Under the pieces are notes generated by a model. That model was not told the origin of the DNA. It saw nothing but the letters and a program-made list of their open reading frames with translations, and did not search any database. DNA of 64,000 bases from contig CANFUT010000004.1 in NCBI GenBank assembly GCA_947450325.1, positions 62,001 through 126,000 of the forward strand, in the 5' to 3' direction. How positions within the stretch are numbered: the stretch's first letter is position 1; every line of letters begins with the position of its first letter. The stretch is from Flavobacteriia bacterium. GTDB taxonomy: Bacteria > Bacteroidota > Bacteroidia > Flavobacteriales_D > Crocinitomicaceae. Positions 60,968 through 64,000 of this stretch are shown here, piece by piece. The position numbers and the translations under genes were made by a program.

Positions 60968-63373
60968 ATGAATAGAAACATTCGAAAAGTAGCCGTTCTC
61001 GGCTCAGGTGTAATGGGTTCTCGCATTGCTTGTCACTTTGCCAATATCGGCTGTGAAGTGCTTTTGCTGGATATTCAGCCCAAAGAACTGACAGAGAAAG
61101 AGCTAAAATCAGGTTTGTCCGCAGATTCACCGCAATTTAAAAACAGAATTGTAAACGAATCTTTGGAATTTGCGGTAAAATCAAATCCGTCACCGATTTA
61201 CAGAAAATCTTTCGCGAGTCGCATTAAGACTGGAAATTTCACCGATGACATGGCGCAAATTTCCACTGCAGATTGGATCATCGAAGTGGTTGTGGAAAGA
61301 TTGGACATCAAAAAAACAGTTTTTGATCAAGTTGAAAAATTTCGCAAAGCTGGTACAATTATTTCTTCCAACACATCTGGAATTCCGATTCATTTGATGT
61401 TGGATGGCAGAAGCGACGATTTCAAAGCACATTTTTGTGGAACGCACTTCTTCAATCCACCAAGGTATTTGCAATTGTTGGAGATCATTCCTACGCCTGC
61501 AACGAATCCTGAAATTGTTGATTTCTTGATGGATTTTGGTAGCAGAATGTTGGGCAAGAAAACAGTGCTTTGTAAAGATACTCCAGCATTTATTGCGAAT
61601 CGAGTAGGAGTTTATTCCATCATGGCACTTTTCCACGCGGTGAAAGACATGGGATTCACTGTTGAAGAAGTGGATAAATTGACTGGTCCGGTGTTGGGTC
61701 GACCAAAATCAGCGACTTTCAGAACGTGTGATGTTGTTGGTTTGGATACTTTGGTGCACGTTGCCAACGGATTGAAAGCGAATTGTCCGGACGATGAAGA
61801 AAAAGACTTGTTTGAATTGCCAGATTACGTTGCCAAAATGGTTGAAAACGGCTGGTTGGGATCAAAATCAAAACAAGGATTTTACAAAAAAGTGACCAAC
61901 GCAGAAGGAAAATCTGAGATTTTAAGCTTGGATTTGACCACTTTGGAATACCGTTCTGCTTCGAAAGTGAAATTTCCAACTTTGGACATGGCGCGACCAA
62001 TTGACGATTTGAAACAACGCACCAAAATGTTGTTTATGGGAATGGACAAAGCTGGTGAGTTTTATCGTACACTTTTCGGTGGTTTATTTGCATACGTTTC
62101 CAACAGAATTCCTGAAATTTCTGACGAACTATATAAAATTGACGATGCCATCAAAGCTGGTTTTGGATGGGAATTAGGTCCTTTCGAAACTTGGGATATA
62201 TTAGGTTTTGATCAAGGATTGAAAATGTTGGAGAAATCAGGGAAAAAGCCTGCCGCTTGGATTTTAGAGATGAAATCAAAAGGCGCTACTTCGTTTTATC
62301 AACAATCCAAAGGACAAAAATCTTACTACGATATTCCAACAGGAACGTATAAAATCATTCCTGGAACAGAGAATTTGGTCATTCTAGATGCATTGCGCGC
62401 TGAGAATACCCTTTGGAAAAATTCAGATGCAACTTTGGTTGATTTGGGAGATGGAATCTTGAATTTAGAATTCCACACCAAAATGAATACCATTGGTGGT
62501 GGCGTGATTGAAGGAATCAATAAAGCGATTGATTTTGCAGAGAAAGATCAAAAAGGTTTGGTAATTTCCAATACGGGGCAGAATTTCTCTGCGGGAGCAA
62601 ATGTCGGAATGATTTTCATGATGGCAGCTGAGCAAGATTACGATGAATTGAATTTTGCTGTTAAAGCTTTTCAAGACACAATGATGCGTGTGCGCTATTC
62701 GAATATTCCTGTAATTGTTGCGCCACACAATATGGCGCTAGGTGGAGGTTGTGAACTTTCGATGCATTCAGACAAAGTGGTTGCGCATGCAGAATTGTAT
62801 ATGGGACTGGTTGAGTTTGGCGTTGGTTTGATTCCCGGCGGCGGCGGTTCGAAAGAATTTGCAAAACGACTTTCCGATGAAATGCGTGAAGGCGATATCA
62901 AAATCAATCGTTTGAGAGAAAAATTCTTGACAATCGGTCAAGCAAAAGTCTCAACATCAGCTTATGAAGCTTTTGATTTAGGTTATTTGCGTGAAGGAAC
63001 TGATGAGGTTGTTGTGAGCCGTGATCACCAATTATTGCGCGCAAAACAAGCGTGTTTGGAAATGGCAAACAAAGGCTACATCGCACCAAAACGCGAGAAA
63101 AACATAACGGTTTTAGGTCAAGAAGGCTTAGGAATTGTCTATGTCGGCGCCAGTTCGATGGTTTCAGGAAACTACATGTCGGTCCACGACCAAGTGATTT
63201 CCGAAAAACTAGGATTCGTACTTTGCGGCGGCGATTTATCAGCAAATACAATTGTTTCAGAACAATATTTGCTTGACTTGGAACGAAAAAAATTCCTAGA
63301 GCTCTGCCAAGAACGCAAAACCTTAGAGCGCTTGGAAAGTTTGGTTAAGAATGGGAAAATTTTAAGAAATTGA
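60968..63373 (+). CDS. fadN: 3-hydroxyacyl-CoA dehydrogenase / enoyl-CoA hydratase (FadN-like)
   Basis: An 801-residue bifunctional beta-oxidation enzyme with the dehydrogenase first and the hydratase last, the order of Bacillus FadN and the reverse of E. coli FadB. The NAD loop VLGSGVMGSRIA is at residues 9-20, the dehydrogenase catalytic His is in GTHFFNPPRYLQLLE near 158, and the C-terminal hydratase has NFSAGANVGMIF near 538 and GGGCELSMHSD near 594. It works with a thiolase, and the start of one follows after the inserted four-helix-bundle gene. Confidence 0.92.
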   Translation: MNRNIRKVAVLGSGVMGSRIACHFANIGCEVLLLDIQPKELTEKELKSGLSADSPQFKNRIVNESLEFAVKSNPSPIYRKSFASRIKTGNFTDDMAQISTADWIIEVVVERLDIKKTVFDQVEKFRKAGTIISSNTSGIPIHLMLDGRSDDFKAHFCGTHFFNPPRYLQLLEIIPTPATNPEIVDFLMDFGSRMLGKKTVLCKDTPAFIANRVGVYSIMALFHAVKDMGFTVEEVDKLTGPVLGRPKSATFRTCDVVGLDTLVHVANGLKANCPDDEEKDLFELPDYVAKMVENGWLGSKSKQGFYKKVTNAEGKSEILSLDLTTLEYRSASKVKFPTLDMARPIDDLKQRTKMLFMGMDKAGEFYRTLFGGLFAYVSNRIPEISDELYKIDDAIKAGFGWELGPFETWDILGFDQGLKMLEKSGKKPAAWILEMKSKGATSFYQQSKGQKSYYDIPTGTYKIIPGTENLVILDALRAENTLWKNSDATLVDLGDGILNLEFHTKMNTIGGGVIEGINKAIDFAEKDQKGLVISNTGQNFSAGANVGMIFMMAAEQDYDELNFAVKAFQDTMMRVRYSNIPVIVAPHNMALGGGCELSMHSDKVVAHAELYMGLVEFGVGLIPGGGGSKEFAKRLSDEMREGDIKINRLREKFLTIGQAKVSTSAYEAFDLGYLREGTDEVVVSRDHQLLRAKQACLEMANKGYIAPKREKNITVLGQEGLGIVYVGASSMVSGNYMSVHDQVISEKLGFVLCGGDLSANTIVSEQYLLDLERKKFLELCQERKTLERLESLVKNGKILRN

Positions 63374-63420
63374 GACTATAGACAGAAGACATTAGACTAA
63401 AGACAATAGACGAAAGACAT
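63373..63420 (+). repeat. AGACNNN heptad array, upstream side of the four-helix-bundle gene
   Basis: Directly after the fadN stop, AGAC recurs every seven bases in seven units (spacers TAT, AGA, ATT, TAA, AAT, GAA, ATT). The array leads up to the four-helix-bundle gene. A matching array in opposite orientation (GTCTNNN) lies at its other end. Confidence 0.75.
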
Positions 63421-63426
63421 TTGATT

Positions 63427-63774
63427 ATGAAACATAATTTTAGAGAACTTAAGATTTGGAAAGATTCTATTGAGATCGTGAAGTCGATTTATCTTTTGAC
63501 TAGTGAATTGCCTGATGATGAAAAGTTTGGTTTAAAATCTCAATTGCAAAGATGTGCAGTGTCTATTCCATCTAATATTGCAGAAGGTTCTGGTAGATCT
63601 ACAAATAAAGATTTTAGAAATTTTCTGAATATGGGTCTTTCATCTTCTTATGAATTAGAAACTCAACTAATTATTGTTAGCGAGTTATTCAACTTTGAAA
63701 TTGTTGAATTAATTGAAAAACTTCACGAAATACAAAGAATGATTATTGGATTTAAGAAAACATTAGAAGTCTAG
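63427..63774 (+). CDS. Four-helix-bundle protein (23S rRNA intervening-sequence type)
   Basis: A 115-residue protein from the ATG at 63427 (MKHNFRELKIWKDSIEIVKS); a TTG two codons upstream is also in frame. The hallmark RCAVSIPSNIAEGSGR is near residues 41-56, followed by FRNFLNMGLSSSYELETQLI. The family is named from proteins encoded in intervening sequences of 23S rRNA in some bacteria; many copies, like this one, stand alone. Function is unknown. Its stop overlaps the start of the GTCTNNN array. Confidence 0.9.
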   Translation: MKHNFRELKIWKDSIEIVKSIYLLTSELPDDEKFGLKSQLQRCAVSIPSNIAEGSGRSTNKDFRNFLNMGLSSSYELETQLIIVSELFNFEIVELIEKLHEIQRMIIGFKKTLEV

Positions 63775-63806
63775 TCTCGAGTCTTAGGTCTCATGTCTTC
63801 AGTCTA
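63769..63806 (-). repeat. GTCTNNN heptad array, downstream side of the four-helix-bundle gene
   Basis: GTCT occurs at the gene's last codons and then five times at seven-base period (spacers CGA, TAG, CAT, TCA, AAA). It is the reverse complement of the AGACNNN type on the other side, so the two arrays are inverted relative to each other. Confidence 0.75.
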
Positions 63807-63821
63807 AAAAAAAGTATAAAA

Positions 63822-64000
63822 ATGGCAAATACAGCATACATAGTAGCAGGCTACCGCTCGGCGGTGGGGAAAGCGGGGAAAGGTGGATTTAGATTCTATC
63901 GTCCTGATGATTTAGCGGCAGATGTGATCAAGCATTTGATGAAACAATTTCCACAGTTGGACTCTGGTCGCGTGGATGATGTGATCGTTGGAAATGCGAC
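63822..64000 (+). CDS. fadA: Acetyl-CoA acyltransferase (thiolase), N-terminal part, cut by window end
   Basis: The first 59 codons from the ATG at 63822 (MANTAYIVAGYRSAVGKAGK) run off the window end in frame. The YIVAGYRSAVGK start, the RPDDLAADVIKHLM helix and VDDVIVGNA strand are those of the thiolase N-terminal domain; the catalytic Cys lies beyond the window. It matches the partner thiolase of the FadN-like enzyme. The fadN-fadA pair would be adjacent without the inserted four-helix-bundle cassette. Confidence 0.88.
   Translation, partial: MANTAYIVAGYRSAVGKAGKGGFRFYRPDDLAADVIKHLMKQFPQLDSGRVDDVIVGNA

Noticed and set aside
63373-63806. CRISPR array
   Set aside because: The units are seven bases with three variable bases; CRISPR repeats are about 24-40 bases with long unique spacers, and no cas genes are near.

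Overview
The window looks like chromosomal DNA of a low-GC member of the Bacteroidota, most likely order Flavobacteriales; a Crocinitomicaceae/Fluviicola-like relative is a guess from overall gene style. Evidence is the type IX secretion (T9SS) sorting domains of both type A and type B, the Bacteroidetes form of FtsL, MraY and FtsZ, near absence of Shine-Dalgarno sequences, and several upstream boxes matching the Bacteroidetes -7 consensus TAnnTTTG. No tRNA, rRNA, CRISPR array, prophage or classical insertion sequence was seen.

Layout. 1-4.8 kb: the end of an unknown gene, a YjjG-type nucleotidase, a membrane protein, upp, and a large DUF2339 membrane protein. 4.8-7.4 kb: a small AT-rich accessory patch with lipoproteins and a gene broken by one in-frame stop. 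7.4-24 kb: a complete minus-strand division and cell wall (dcw) operon, read right to left as mraZ, rsmH, ftsL, ftsI, murE, mraY, murD, an uncharacterised 157-aa gene, ftsW, murG, murC, ftsQ, ftsA, ftsZ, yqeY. Many genes overlap by 1-11 bases, and a two-copy GTGG-type site upstream of mraZ is a good MraZ operator candidate. 24-28 kb: two T9SS cargo genes. 28-35.8 kb: terC with a structured leader, engB, a DnaJ protein, lipoproteins, a mannosyltransferase-like membrane protein, an alkyltransferase-like protein and an epimerase. 35.8-42.6 kb: a lamin-tail T9SS cargo, DUF4836-like lipoprotein, GIY-YIG nuclease with REP-like palindromes, msrB, a lytic transglycosylase, yidD and OsmC. 42.6-50 kb: an outer-membrane-type protein with lipA and an ABC exporter, then an MBL/double-rhodanese protein, an exported protein and an aldo/keto reductase. 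50-57 kb: an RsmF-like methyltransferase, then tsaD and tamB, divergent with start codons only 22 bases apart. 57-64 kb: acyl-CoA metabolism (biotin carboxylase, PaaI-like thioesterase, MarR regulator, FadN-like enzyme, start of a thiolase).

How the genes work together. The dcw operon makes the lipid-linked peptidoglycan precursors (MurC, MurD, MurE, MraY, MurG) and the divisome that polymerises them (FtsZ, A, Q, L, W, I). The right end is a fatty-acid or phenylacetate-type acyl-CoA degradation locus with its own MarR regulator and palindromes in front of marR, fadN and accC. It is interrupted by a four-helix-bundle gene lying between two oppositely oriented arrays of a degenerate 7-base repeat (AGACNNN and GTCTNNN).

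The most unusual things are that cassette, a related-looking array without cargo between murC and murG, the GIY-YIG gene whose 3' end is built of REP-like palindromes, the MraZ-type double operator, the uncharacterised dcw gene, and a possible small RNA or terminated leader upstream of terC. All functional statements come from reading the sequence and remembered family features; no search or folding program was run.
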